Assembly (NCBI GenBank): GCA_022825135.1
Contig: JAJDYN010000013.1
Coordinates: 62,001-126,000, forward strand
DNA from: Gemmatimonadota bacterium
Lineage (GTDB): Bacteria; Gemmatimonadota; Gemmatimonadetes; Longimicrobiales; Gaopeijiaceae
DNA: 64,000 nucleotides
Direction: 5' to 3'
In this document: positions 50,830 through 59,989 of the stretch, one piece after another
How positions within the stretch are numbered: the first letter of the stretch is position 1
Layout of the letters: every line of letters begins with the position of its first letter
The notes under the pieces: model-generated
Seen by the model: the letters and a program-made list of their open reading frames with translations, nothing else
What the model was told of the DNA's origin: nothing
Databases searched by the model: none
Program-made: the position numbers and the translations under genes

Positions 50830-52302
50830 GTGTCCCGTCACCCGCAAAACCCGCCCGGTACCGTGAACTCCGCACCCGATCCGACACCTCCCGCGAGCGC
50901 GGACGCGCAGCCGCCGGCACCGCTCGGCTTCCACTTCGGCCTGGTCGGCGCGGCAGCCCCCATCCTGGTTTTCGCCGCCGGTGCGGCCTGGCTGGGCTTC
51001 TCCGGGGCTCCCGACGAGCGCGGGCTCTGGCCCATCCTCCTGGGAGCCCTCGGGATCGGACTGCTGCTCGCCAGAAGCGCCTCCGAATACAGCGCGGCCG
51101 CGCTCAGGGGCATGTCCCGCCCGATCGTGATGCTCATGGTCGCCGCGTGGCTGCTGGCGGGCGTCTTCTCGGTCGTGTTGCGCGAGGCGGGGCTCGTACA
51201 CGCCCTCGTCTGGGCCGGGAGCGAACTCGGTGTAAGTGGCGGAGGCTTCGTCCTCATGTCGTTCCTGATCGCGGTCCTGTTCTCCACGGCGACGGGGACG
51301 AGCCTGGGCACCATCCTCATCTGCGCCCCGCTCCTCTATCCCGCCGCGGGCGTCCTGGAGGCAAGTCCGGTCGTCCTCATCGGGGCCATCCTGGCCGGGG
51401 CCACCTTCGGCGACAACGTCTCGCCCGTGTCCGACACCACGATCGCGTCAGCGAGCAGCCAGGGGGCGCCCATGGGGGGCGTGGTGCGCAGCCGCCTCCG
51501 CTACGCGCTTCCCGCCGCGGCGGTCGCGGCCCTCGTGCTCACTCTGGTGGGAGGCGGGGAAACCGCGGTCACGCAGGCGCCGGGACTGGGCACGGTGCTC
51601 GAGGGAAACCCGGCCGCGCTCCCCATGCTGCTGGCCCCTCTGGCCGCGTTCGTGATGCTGTGGCGGGGCCGCGGCCTGGTGGAGAGCCTGTTCTCCGGCG
51701 TGGCGGCGGCTGTGGTCCTGGCCCTGGCCCTCGGGCTCGTTGCGCCGGCCGACCTCGTCTACATCGACCGGGAGGCCTTCCAGGCCCGCGGGCTCATCCT
51801 CGACGGGATGGAGGGGGCGGTGGGGATCGTCGTGTTCACCATCCTGCTGATGGGCATCGTGGGGGCCGCGCAGGAGGCCGGCATCCTGGACCGCCTGGCA
51901 CGGAGTTCCCGGTCGGTGGCCGAAACCGCGCGCGCCGCGGAGCTGCGCATCTTCGGCGTAACCAGCGTGGCGGTCCTGCTGACGACGCATTCGGTCATGG
52001 CGATCCTCGCCGTCGGCGACCTGGTCCGGGATTCGGGCAGGCGTGCCGGCATCGGCCGTTTCAGGCGCGCCAACCTCCTCGACATGACCGTGTGCACCTA
52101 CCCGTTTCTCCTTCCCTTCTTCATTCCCACAATCCTGGCCGCCTCGGCCACGGCTTCCGGCGAGCCGTTCGGGATCGCGCGCGTGTCGGCCCTCGAAGCC
52201 GGTTTGGCCAACACATATTCCTGGGCGCTCCTCGCCGTGATGCTAGCGGCGATCTGGACGGGGCTGGGGAGATCTGAACTCGACACGGATCCGGCTTTAT
52301 GA
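50830..52302 (+). CDS. NhaC-type Na+/H+ antiporter
   Basis: A 490-residue inner membrane protein with about 11 hydrophobic segments. GATFGDNVSPVSDTTIASA is a strong match to the NhaC/MleN sodium antiporter core, with Asp residues in the membrane that carry the exchange. The N-terminal 30 residues are Pro/Ala-rich. GTG at 50830 is the first start; a second GTG at 50863 is possible. Exchange partner (lactate/malate or H+) is not determinable. Confidence 0.87.
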   Translation: MSRHPQNPPGTVNSAPDPTPPASADAQPPAPLGFHFGLVGAAAPILVFAAGAAWLGFSGAPDERGLWPILLGALGIGLLLARSASEYSAAALRGMSRPIVMLMVAAWLLAGVFSVVLREAGLVHALVWAGSELGVSGGGFVLMSFLIAVLFSTATGTSLGTILICAPLLYPAAGVLEASPVVLIGAILAGATFGDNVSPVSDTTIASASSQGAPMGGVVRSRLRYALPAAAVAALVLTLVGGGETAVTQAPGLGTVLEGNPAALPMLLAPLAAFVMLWRGRGLVESLFSGVAAAVVLALALGLVAPADLVYIDREAFQARGLILDGMEGAVGIVVFTILLMGIVGAAQEAGILDRLARSSRSVAETARAAELRIFGVTSVAVLLTTHSVMAILAVGDLVRDSGRRAGIGRFRRANLLDMTVCTYPFLLPFFIPTILAASATASGEPFGIARVSALEAGLANTYSWALLAVMLAAIWTGLGRSELDTDPAL

Positions 52303-52391
52303 CACTTGGCGTTCGGCCCTTCACGCACGGCCTGCACGAGCTCGAGGCCAGGATTCGCGGTGAGCGGGCGAAGCGGCGAAAATCACATCCT

Positions 52392-52474
52392 GCCGGGATG
52401 GCGGAACGGTAGACGCAGGGGACTTAAAATCCCCCGGGCTCAGGCCCGTGTGGGTTCAAATCCCACTCCCGGCA
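52392..52474 (+). tRNA. tRNA-Leu (anticodon TAA)
   Basis: An 83-base class II tRNA. Acceptor stem GCCGGGA pairs with TCCCGGC at 52467-52473, with discriminator A. The anticodon stem GGGGA/TCCCC encloses CTTAAAA, anticodon TAA at 52425-52427. A long variable arm follows and the T-arm has GTTCAAAT. CCA is not encoded. Confidence 0.96.
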
Positions 52475-52641
52475 TTTGGCTTCCGGCGGGGCTCACGTGG
52501 GCGTCGGGCGCAGGCGTCCGATCAAGTGAACGCGCGCTCGCGTGAAAAACCGCGCGGGAGGCGTTACTATGCCCGTCGAACATCCGACAACGACTTGGAA
52601 ACGAGGAACGTTTCCCCAGGACACAACGGCGAGGAGGCCCC

Positions 52642-53988
52642 ATGTCGAAGCATCAGTTCAGCCGCAGAACCTTTTTGAGAGGCGCAGGAGCGACGGCGGT
52701 TCTCGGCGCGGTGGGGGCCAAACCCGGCGGAATCGGAGGGACTGCTGAACTCCTGGCCTCGACATCCCGGCAGAGCTTCGACTTCGATGAGATCTACGAC
52801 CGCCGGGGCACCGACTGTACCAAGTGGGACCGGGCCATCGCCGCCTACGGCGAGGATATCGAGGTCGGGATGGGCATCGCGGACATGGACTTCCGCGCCG
52901 CCCCCTGCATCACCGAGGCACTCGCGAAGCGCTGCGACCATGAGAACTGGGGCTACCTGGCCCGTCCCGCCTCCTACACGCAGGCCATCGCCGACTGGAA
53001 CCACCGGCGCTACGGCCTCGAGGTCGACCCCTCCACCATCGAGCTGACCACGGGCGTGCACCCCGGGCTGATCGCGGCGCTGCACGCCTTCTCGCCCCCG
53101 GGGTCGAGGGTGCTCATGAACACCCCCACCTACAACGGCTTCTACAGCGACCTGCGCTTCACCCGCACGATCGCCGAGGACAGCGAGATGTTCGTGGTGA
53201 ACGGCCGTTACGAGGTCGACTGGGACGACTTCGAGCGGCGCGCCACCCGGGTCAACAGCTTCCTCCTGTGCAATCCCCAGAACCCCACGGGCAACTGCTG
53301 GTCGGAGGAGGATCTGCTGCGCATGGGCGAGATCTGTCTCCGCAACCGGGTCATCGTGCTCGCCGACGAGATCCACTGCGACTTCGTGACCGCCGACAAC
53401 AAGTACACGCCGTTCGCGAGCCTGCCCGACAAGGAGATCGTCGACAACAGCCTCACCTTCAAGGCGGCCAGCAAGACCTTCAGCCTCGCCGCCATGAAGG
53501 CCGCCTGGTACTTCTCCACCAACCGCAACCTGATGGCGCGCGCCCGCGCCTTCACCCGGGCCGACCTGAGCACGCTGGGAATGGAGGCCAACCGGGCCGC
53601 GCTCACCGACGGCGACGAGTGGCTCGACCAGCTCCTGGTCTACCTCGACGGCAACCACGACCTCGCCGAGTCCTACCTGAAGAACGTCCCCGGCGTGAAC
53701 TACACCAAGGCACAGGGCACCTACCTGGCCTGGCTGGACGTGAACGGGCTGATGGACAAGGTGGGCGCCCGCGAGAAGGCGGCAGAGGAGAACGAGACCT
53801 CCGAGTCCGTGGTCACGCCCGAGCAGGTCATGCAGCGCTGGTTCGCCGAGAACGCCCGGATCTATCTGAACCCCGGGCACTCCTACGGCACCGGCGGCAG
53901 CGGCCGCATGCGCATGAACCTGGCCACCTCGCGCGTCCTGGTGCAGAAGGCGCTTGACAACCTCGGCGAGGCGGTGGCGAACGCGTAG
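52642..53988 (+). CDS. Tat-exported MalY/PatB-type PLP aminotransferase/C-S lyase
   Basis: A 448-residue fold-type I PLP enzyme. The N-terminus SRRTFLRGAGATAVLG is a twin-arginine signal, so the folded holoenzyme is exported. The body matches MalY/PatB: GMGIADMDFRAAP, CNPQNPTGNCW, ADEIHCDF with the PLP-contacting Asp242, and the Schiff-base Lys278 in ASKTFSLAAMK. Members cleave cystathionine or other cysteine conjugates or transaminate. The periplasmic location is unusual for the family. It is followed by a strong hairpin terminator and a convergent second Tat-exported PLP enzyme. Confidence 0.9.
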   Translation: MSKHQFSRRTFLRGAGATAVLGAVGAKPGGIGGTAELLASTSRQSFDFDEIYDRRGTDCTKWDRAIAAYGEDIEVGMGIADMDFRAAPCITEALAKRCDHENWGYLARPASYTQAIADWNHRRYGLEVDPSTIELTTGVHPGLIAALHAFSPPGSRVLMNTPTYNGFYSDLRFTRTIAEDSEMFVVNGRYEVDWDDFERRATRVNSFLLCNPQNPTGNCWSEEDLLRMGEICLRNRVIVLADEIHCDFVTADNKYTPFASLPDKEIVDNSLTFKAASKTFSLAAMKAAWYFSTNRNLMARARAFTRADLSTLGMEANRAALTDGDEWLDQLLVYLDGNHDLAESYLKNVPGVNYTKAQGTYLAWLDVNGLMDKVGAREKAAEENETSESVVTPEQVMQRWFAENARIYLNPGHSYGTGGSGRMRMNLATSRVLVQKALDNLGEAVANA

Positions 53989-54027
53989 AGCGGAAGCGCG
54001 GGACGGCCGGGTCTGCCGGCCGAATGC

Positions 54028-54070
54028 AAGAACGGCGGCGGGTCGCGATCACCGGACCCGCCGCCGTCTT
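54028..54070. terminator. Strong GC hairpin terminator between two PLP-enzyme genes
   Basis: ACGGCGGCGGGTC (54032-54044) pairs with GACCCGCCGCCGT (54055-54067) around a 10-base loop, and flanking AAG/CTT bases extend the stem. A second smaller hairpin GGCCGG/CCGGCC lies at 54005-54021. The T-tract is short. Its place between convergent genes suggests it serves both. Confidence 0.65.
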
Positions 54071-54182
54071 GTTCGGAACCGTGATCTGACGATTACTGGC
54101 GTCTACTGGCGAATACTGGTAATATAGACGCCGCTCCACGCCCCGTCCGCGCCCGTTGCTGCGTCCGGGGCAACGCCGCTCG

Positions 54183-55493
54183 TCAGGCCGGCAACCCGTG
54201 CCGGATCACGTGCTCCATCGCGTCCCCGAAGCGGTCGAGCTCCTCGAGCGTCGTGTACACGCTCGGGGTGATGCGCGAACCGGTGCACTCCTCGTGGCCG
54301 ATGCCGACCGCGATGATGCGGTGCTCGTTCCAGAGGTACTGATTCAGGGGACCGGGATCGACGCCGTCGATCTGCACGTTCGCGAGCCCGCACGCGAAGC
54401 CTGGCTTGCGGCTGGTGTGCAGTCGCACCCGGTCGTGCTGTAGCAGCCGGTCGGCCCAGTAGTCGCGCAGGTACACCATGCGCGCGTCCTTGCGCGCCCC
54501 GCCGATCCCCTGATGGAAGGTGAGCGCCTCGGCGATGGCGAGGTAGTTCGCCGCTGGATGGGTGCCGATTTCCTCGAACTTGCGGATGTCGCCGTCCCTG
54601 CTCTCGGGGGCGGCTGTCAGCGGCCACACCTCCGGGATCCTCTCCCTGCGGATGTAGAGCAGCCCGGTGCCGTGGGGCGCGAACAGCCACTTGTGCAGCG
54701 AGGTGGCGTAGAAGTCCACGTCCAGTTCGCCCAGGTCGAAGTCGAAGTGGGCGAGGGCGTGGGCTCCGTCCACCAGCACCGGAATGCCGTGCCGGCGGCC
54801 CAGGGCGGTGAGCTCCTTCACCGGCAGGATCTGGCCGGTGAGGTTGATCATGTGGCAGCACAGGATCATGCGGGTGCGCGGGGTGATGGCCTCCTCGAAT
54901 AGCCGCACGATCTCCGCCGGGTCCTCGGCCGGAACCGGGATCCGGATCTGCTTCAGGACGATGCCGTCACGACGCTCCCGCTGCCGGAAGGTGGTGATCA
55001 TGCGCCCGTAGTCCTGGGTCGTGGTCAGGACTTCGTCGCCCGGCTCCAGGTCGAAGCCGTGCTGCAGGATCTGAAGCCCCTCGGAGGCGTTGCGGGTGAG
55101 GGCGATCTCCTCCGCGTCCACGCCCCACTCGCGGGCGAGGCGCGCGCGCACCGTCTCGCGCTGCGGCTCGAGGATCTGCCACATCGTGTAGGTGGGGGCC
55201 TCGTTGGAGTAGTCGAGGTGGCGCTTCATCGCCTCCTGCACCCAGCGCGGCGAGGGGCTCACCCCTCCGTTGTTCAGGTTGATGAGGCTCCGGTCGACGG
55301 TGAAGGCGCGGGCCACCTCGACCCAGAAGTCCTCGTCGCGCGCGATCTGCCCGGGGGTCCCGGACCAGCCGCCCAGCTCGTCGGCGATCTCGCGGGCGCC
55401 CGCGGAGAGGCGGGTGGGCAGAAGGGGGAGTCCGGCTGCGGCCACGGCGGGCACGGCCATGGAACCGAGAAACTGGCGGCGGCTGGGCATCAT
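54183..55493 (-). CDS. Tat-exported class V PLP aminotransferase-fold enzyme (isopenicillin N epimerase-like)
   Basis: A 436-residue fold-type I enzyme. MPSRRQFLGSMAVPAVAAAG is a twin-arginine signal. The class V body shows LINLNNGGVSPSP, NASEGLQILQHGF, VDGAHALAHFDFDL and the PLP lysine Lys268 in TSLHKWLFAPHG. Related proteins are called isopenicillin N epimerases or cysteine desulfurase-like, but the true reaction is unknown. The start at 55493 is supported by AGGAG 7 bases upstream. A promoter-like element lies 44 bases upstream. Confidence 0.88.
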   Translation of the reverse strand: MMPSRRQFLGSMAVPAVAAAGLPLLPTRLSAGAREIADELGGWSGTPGQIARDEDFWVEVARAFTVDRSLINLNNGGVSPSPRWVQEAMKRHLDYSNEAPTYTMWQILEPQRETVRARLAREWGVDAEEIALTRNASEGLQILQHGFDLEPGDEVLTTTQDYGRMITTFRQRERRDGIVLKQIRIPVPAEDPAEIVRLFEEAITPRTRMILCCHMINLTGQILPVKELTALGRRHGIPVLVDGAHALAHFDFDLGELDVDFYATSLHKWLFAPHGTGLLYIRRERIPEVWPLTAAPESRDGDIRKFEEIGTHPAANYLAIAEALTFHQGIGGARKDARMVYLRDYWADRLLQHDRVRLHTSRKPGFACGLANVQIDGVDPGPLNQYLWNEHRIIAVGIGHEECTGSRITPSVYTTLEELDRFGDAMEHVIRHGLPA

Positions 55494-55536
55494 CGGGTCT
55501 CTCCTGCGGGGGATGGGCGCTCGCTCCGTTGCAGCC

Positions 55537-55565
55537 ACGATACGACGTGCGCGACCGAATGTCAC
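55537..55565 (-). promoter_or_regulatory. Predicted promoter of the class V PLP enzyme gene
   Basis: On the minus strand GTGACA (55565-55560, 5 of 6 to -35) and TATCGT (55542-55537, 4 of 6 to -10) are separated by 17 bases, ending 43 bases before the ATG at 55493. Confidence 0.45.
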
Positions 55566-55804
55566 CTGCCCACGGCCGCAGCCGGCCGCGAACGACGGCG
55601 TGACCGAAGACGTGAAGGAAGGCGTGCCTCGCGCACCTCCGAAGGCGTCCCCGAACCGGGAACATTTCGTCCGTCGACGGGCTATTCCGGCGTCGTCTTC
55701 GTGCTTGCGAACAGCCCATCCGGTCCCACGCGGCCCATCCCTCGACACCTCACCCGTCTTGCGCGGTGCGAGGCAACCCAGGCATGAACAGGAAGAGGAT
55801 TGCG
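55566..55804. other. Divergent gap without a gene
   Basis: Together with 55494-55565 this 311-base gap separates the class V PLP gene and the TonB receptor gene. Besides the minus-strand promoter and the GAGG ribosome-binding site at about 55795-55798 I see nothing recognisable. In-frame extensions of the receptor upstream of 55805 are possible but unsupported. Confidence 0.4.
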
Positions 55805-58024
55805 ATGCCGAAGTTGCCTTGTCCGGTCTGCGTCCTGGTCTGGGCGGCTACCCTTGCGGGCGCCGCCTTTCCCGCCGTGGCGCAGGCGCCGCCGGACGAG
55901 ACGGATCCGGACTCGACGACGTTCCAGCTGGATCCCCTGGTGGTGACCGCGACCCGCCTGGCGACGACCACCGACGAGCTCGCCGTATCGGTCAACCTGG
56001 TGGAGCGCGCCGAACTTCGCCAGCAACCCAACCGCCTCCTCCTCGATGCCCTCGTCGCCGAGCCCGGCGTGGTGGTGCAGCAGACCACCGCGGGGCAGGG
56101 TGCCGCCTTCGTGCGCGCGCTCACTGGAAGCCAGGTGCTCCTGATGGTCGACGGCGTGCGCCTCAACAACGGCACGTTCCGCCAGGGTCCGAGCCAGTAC
56201 CTCTCCTCCGTGGATCCGGAGCTCATGGAGCGGATGGAGGTCGTGCGCGGGGCCTCGTCCGCGCTGTACGGCTCCGATGCCATGGGCGGGGTGATCAACG
56301 TGATCACCCGGCGCGCCGGAAACCTGCTCGAGCCGGGGGAGAGGTGGGTGGCGGAGGGCTCCTACACCTTCGACGGAGCCACCAGCGGGAGCCGTGCGCG
56401 GCTCTCGGCGGCGGCCGCGGTCCCGGACTTTCTGTCGGGTCTGGAACTCTTCGGAGGGGGCAGCTTCGGTACCTGGTCGCACCTGAGGCCGGGCGGGGGC
56501 CTCCCCCCGCAGGATCCGACCGGCTACGACCAGTGGAGCGGCGACCTCCGCGTCGATCTCCAGGCCACCCGGCGGTTGCGCATCGAGATGGCCGGCCAGC
56601 ATTCCGAGCAGAGCGATGTCCCGCGCTACGATCGCTACGTCGACTTCCGGGCTCCGGGAGTGGCCGGAGGAGGGGTGGGACGAAACGCGCTCTACCTCTT
56701 CGAGCCCCAGGACCGGTCCCTCGCTCGTCTGAAGGGCAGCCTGGCCACGAGCCGGCCCTGGATGTCCACCCTGGACGTGCAGGTGTCCTGGCAGGTGCAG
56801 CGCGAGGGACGTTCGATCCGCAGCCAATCGCTCAGGGACGACATCGTCATGCCCTCGGACCGCGTCCGCTACGTCTCCGACGACGTGCGTTCGGTTGCGC
56901 TGGACGTCCAGGGGCAGGCGATACACGGCGACGGCCAGAGCGGCGTGACCTACGGGCTGGAAGTGTGGGACAACGTCACCCGCTCGCACGGCCGGGAGGA
57001 GAACCTGGCCACCGGCGTGGAGACTCCTTCGTTGCGGTGGAGCGGGGAAGAGGCCGTTCCCACCGGTCGGTTTCCCGATGGCTCCCGCTTCGGCGGCGCT
57101 GCGCTGTACGCCTTCGCCGACGAACCCCTGGGGAGGTTCCGGGTGCAGCTGGGAGGGCGCGCCAGCACCTATCGCACCACCACGAGGGTCGGCGACGACT
57201 TCGGCGGCGACGTGGACTCCCGGGTCGGAAACGTCACCGGTGAACTCGGCGTGGTCTACCACCCCGCGCAAGGGATGTCGCTCAGGGCGCGGGCGGCCCA
57301 GGCCTTTCGCGCGCCCAACATCTACGATCTCACCCTGGTGGGCGACGTTCCCGGCGGCATCGCCCTGCCCAATCCCGATCTGAGCCCGGAGCGCAGCTAC
57401 ACACTCGAGGCGGGGGCGAGCTGGATTCGAGGCTCGGCGACGGCGGAGCTGACCGTCTTCCGCATCGGCATCGACGACCTGCTCGAACGCAGCTTCGGCA
57501 CGTTCCAGGGACAGAGCACCTACGGACCCGACCGGCTTCCCGTTCTCACCATTCAGAACGTCGGCTCGGCGACCATCGATGGTGTCGAAGGGGGCTTGTC
57601 CGCCGGACTCCCCGCCCGCGGGCAGTTGGATCTTTCGGCTTCCTGGACCCTGGGGGATGCGGTGGTTGCCCGCGACGGGATGCTTGCCGAGGAGCCGCTC
57701 AGCCGCGTGCCCCCGGCGACGCTGTCGTATCGGTTGCGCTGGCCGCTGTCCCGCGACGGCGGGTCGGGCTGGATCGAGTATTTCGGCAAGATGGCGGGCG
57801 GCCAGGACCGCCTCGGCTTCCGCGACCGGATCGACAGCCGCATCCAGGAGGGAGGGACGCCCGCGTACCATGTCCACTCCCTTCGGGGAGGCGCGTCCTG
57901 GCGGGATCGTTTGCGCATCTCCGCCGGGATCGAGAACCTCTTCGACGAGTTGTATCGCGTTCACGGCTCGGGCATCGACGCCCCCGGCCGGCACCTTTTC
58001 GTGCGGCTGGACGTGCGGAGCTGA
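55805..58024 (+). CDS. TonB-dependent receptor (BtuB/cobalamin- or siderophore-like)
   Basis: A 739-residue outer membrane transporter. The signal peptide (CVLVWAATLAGAAFPAVAQ) is followed by a TonB-box-like stretch and the plug (LDPLVVTATRLATTTDEL to RMEVVRGASSALYGSDAMG). The barrel ends VRLDVRS. It lacks the N-terminal carboxypeptidase-like domain seen in the receptor at 33799-35976. ATG 55805 is chosen because GAGG lies 6 bases upstream; two earlier in-frame starts (55766, 55784) have no such signal. The ligand is unknown. Confidence 0.92.
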   Translation: MPKLPCPVCVLVWAATLAGAAFPAVAQAPPDETDPDSTTFQLDPLVVTATRLATTTDELAVSVNLVERAELRQQPNRLLLDALVAEPGVVVQQTTAGQGAAFVRALTGSQVLLMVDGVRLNNGTFRQGPSQYLSSVDPELMERMEVVRGASSALYGSDAMGGVINVITRRAGNLLEPGERWVAEGSYTFDGATSGSRARLSAAAAVPDFLSGLELFGGGSFGTWSHLRPGGGLPPQDPTGYDQWSGDLRVDLQATRRLRIEMAGQHSEQSDVPRYDRYVDFRAPGVAGGGVGRNALYLFEPQDRSLARLKGSLATSRPWMSTLDVQVSWQVQREGRSIRSQSLRDDIVMPSDRVRYVSDDVRSVALDVQGQAIHGDGQSGVTYGLEVWDNVTRSHGREENLATGVETPSLRWSGEEAVPTGRFPDGSRFGGAALYAFADEPLGRFRVQLGGRASTYRTTTRVGDDFGGDVDSRVGNVTGELGVVYHPAQGMSLRARAAQAFRAPNIYDLTLVGDVPGGIALPNPDLSPERSYTLEAGASWIRGSATAELTVFRIGIDDLLERSFGTFQGQSTYGPDRLPVLTIQNVGSATIDGVEGGLSAGLPARGQLDLSASWTLGDAVVARDGMLAEEPLSRVPPATLSYRLRWPLSRDGGSGWIEYFGKMAGGQDRLGFRDRIDSRIQEGGTPAYHVHSLRGGASWRDRLRISAGIENLFDELYRVHGSGIDAPGRHLFVRLDVRS

Positions 58025-58048
58025 CCGGGCCCGCCTCACGCGCGAGAG

Positions 58049-59005
58049 ATGATGCGAGTGACGTTTCTGGGCACTTCGGCCGCGTGTCCGACCGTGCGCC
58101 GCAACGTGAGCGCGATCGCCGTGCAGCGCGAGGGCGACCTCATGCTCTTCGACTGCGGCGAGGGGTCCCAGCGCCAGATGATGCGCTACGGCACGGGGTT
58201 CTCCCTCTGGGCGGTGTTCATCACGCACATGCACGCCGATCACTTCGTGGGCGTGACCGGGATGCTGCGCACCATGGCGCTTCAGGGGCGGGAGGATCCG
58301 CTGCTGCTCACCTGTCCGGTCTCGGGCCGGCGGGTGCTCGAGGATGCCGTCCACCTCGGATTCGACCGCCTGAGCTTTCCTGTCGAGGTCCGGGAACTGA
58401 GGCCGGGGGACCGCGTCTCCCGGGATGGCTATGAGGTGCGCGCCTTCCGGGTGAACCACGGCATGCCGGCGCTCGGATACGTGTTGCGCGAGGACGATCG
58501 GCGGGGGCGGTTCGATGTCGAGAGGGCACGAGCTCTGGGCGTCCCCGAAGGGCCTGCCTTCGGCCGTCTCCACCGGGGCGAGACGGTGGAAGTCGAAGGG
58601 CGGGCGGTCCGGCCCGAAGAGGTGGTCGGACCCGGGCGGCCGGGCCGGACGGTGGTCTATACGGGCGACACGCGTCCGGTGCGCTCGACGGTGGAGGCGG
58701 CGGCCGGAGCGGACCTGCTCGTCCACGAGTGCACGTTCGCCGGCGAAGACAGGGCGCGGGCGCGCGCGACCTTCCACTCCACCGCCGCGGGCGCCGCGCG
58801 CGTCGCCCGCGACGCCGGAGTGGCCCGCCTCGCGCTCACGCACATCTCCGCGCGGTACTCGGAGCAGCCGGCGCGCCTCGAGCGCGAGGCGCGCCGGGTG
58901 TTTCCCGCTACGGTCGTGGCCGCGGACGGGATGACCCTGGAGATTCCCTACCGGGACGACCCGGCCGCCACCCCGTCCGCTGGCGAGGGAGGGGGGGCGA
59001 CGTGA
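58049..59005 (+). CDS. rnz: Ribonuclease Z (tRNA 3' processing, metallo-beta-lactamase fold)
   Basis: A 318-residue enzyme that trims the 3' trailer of pre-tRNAs. Landmarks are FLGTSAACPTVRRNVSA, FDCGEGSQRQMM, the zinc motif ITHMHADHFVG, and VVYTGDTRP. The C-terminal HISARYSE supplies the final metal-binding His. The family requires two zinc ions. Its stop overlaps the tyrA GTG start by 4 bases. Confidence 0.93.
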   Translation: MMRVTFLGTSAACPTVRRNVSAIAVQREGDLMLFDCGEGSQRQMMRYGTGFSLWAVFITHMHADHFVGVTGMLRTMALQGREDPLLLTCPVSGRRVLEDAVHLGFDRLSFPVEVRELRPGDRVSRDGYEVRAFRVNHGMPALGYVLREDDRRGRFDVERARALGVPEGPAFGRLHRGETVEVEGRAVRPEEVVGPGRPGRTVVYTGDTRPVRSTVEAAAGADLLVHECTFAGEDRARARATFHSTAAGAARVARDAGVARLALTHISARYSEQPARLEREARRVFPATVVAADGMTLEIPYRDDPAATPSAGEGGGAT

Positions 59006-59973
59006 GCCCCGCGACCGGCGACCGTCCTGTTCCCGCGGCCCGCGACCGCGCCACCTCGATGGATCGCGCCCCTGGCCCCTCCGCCGACCCTTCACCGCCC
59101 CCTTCACCCCCCCACCCCTTCCGCACGGTCGCCATCGTGGGACTCGGACTCATCGGCGGGTCGGTTGCCCGGGCGCTCGCGGCGCTCGACCGGCCGCCGC
59201 GCGTCGTCGCCACCTCGCAGGCGGCGTCCAATCTGGAACTGGCCGAGCGCGCGGGCGTGATCGAGGCGGGGTCCACCGACCCGGAGGCCGTCCTCGCGGG
59301 CGCCGACCTGGTCGTGTACGCCACCCCCCTCGACGTGACCCTGCGCCTGCTCGCGGACCACCGCGGCCGCTGGCCGGCGGGAGCGGTCGTGACCGACGTG
59401 GCCAGCCTGAAGGGCCCGGTGGAGGAAGCGATGGCGGCCCTCGGCGAGGGCGCCCGCTACACCGGATCGCACCCCATGGCGGGCGGGGAGGGGTCGGGGT
59501 TCCGTCACTCCGCGACCGACCTGCTGGCAGGCGCGACCGTGTGGCTGACGGGGAGGGGGACGGGCGCGGCCGGCGTGGAGGCGCTCTGGCGGGCCGTCGG
59601 CGCCCATCCGCGCTGGACCACCGCGGACGAGCACGACCGGCTCATGTCGTGGTGCAGCCACCTCCCCCAGCTGGCCTCCAATGCCCTTGCGCGCGTGCTG
59701 AAGGAATCCGGTCACGCCCCTTCCGATCTGGGCACCGGTGGCACCGACATGGTGCGCCTCGCGGGCAGCTCTCCGGAAATGTGGCTTCCGCTCCTGGCGC
59801 GCAGCGAGGCCGGGGACGCGCTCCGGAACCTCGCGCGGGTAGCGCGGGAGTTCGCGGAGGCGCTCGACCGCGGCGACCTGGAGGCCATCGAAGACTGGAT
59901 GAGGTCCACCCGCTCCTGGCGCGCGGGCGCCGCCGAACCGCCGCCACCGCCGCCGCCGGCTCCCGCGACATGA
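59002..59973 (+). CDS. tyrA: Prephenate/arogenate dehydrogenase
   Basis: A 323-residue NAD(P)-dependent enzyme of tyrosine synthesis. After a Pro-rich N-terminal stretch of about 40 residues, the Rossmann motif VGLGLIGGSVARAL appears, then DVASLKGPVEEAM and the substrate-binding GSHPMAGGEGSG. No chorismate mutase or ACT domain is fused. It begins with GTG overlapping rnz and is followed 16 bases later by the aroA-cmk fusion, so it is part of an aromatic amino acid operon. The N-terminal Pro-rich tail may not be translated if an ATG at about 59059 is used. Confidence 0.92.
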   Translation: MSPATGDRPVPAARDRATSMDRAPGPSADPSPPPSPPHPFRTVAIVGLGLIGGSVARALAALDRPPRVVATSQAASNLELAERAGVIEAGSTDPEAVLAGADLVVYATPLDVTLRLLADHRGRWPAGAVVTDVASLKGPVEEAMAALGEGARYTGSHPMAGGEGSGFRHSATDLLAGATVWLTGRGTGAAGVEALWRAVGAHPRWTTADEHDRLMSWCSHLPQLASNALARVLKESGHAPSDLGTGGTDMVRLAGSSPEMWLPLLARSEAGDALRNLARVAREFAEALDRGDLEAIEDWMRSTRSWRAGAAEPPPPPPPAPAT

Positions 59974-59989
59974 GCGAAACCTCGCAGTG

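Noticed and set aside
55682..59107. An 1141-residue minus-strand reading frame
   Set aside because: It runs antisense to the TonB receptor and rnz genes and has low-complexity Arg/Gly/Pro composition.
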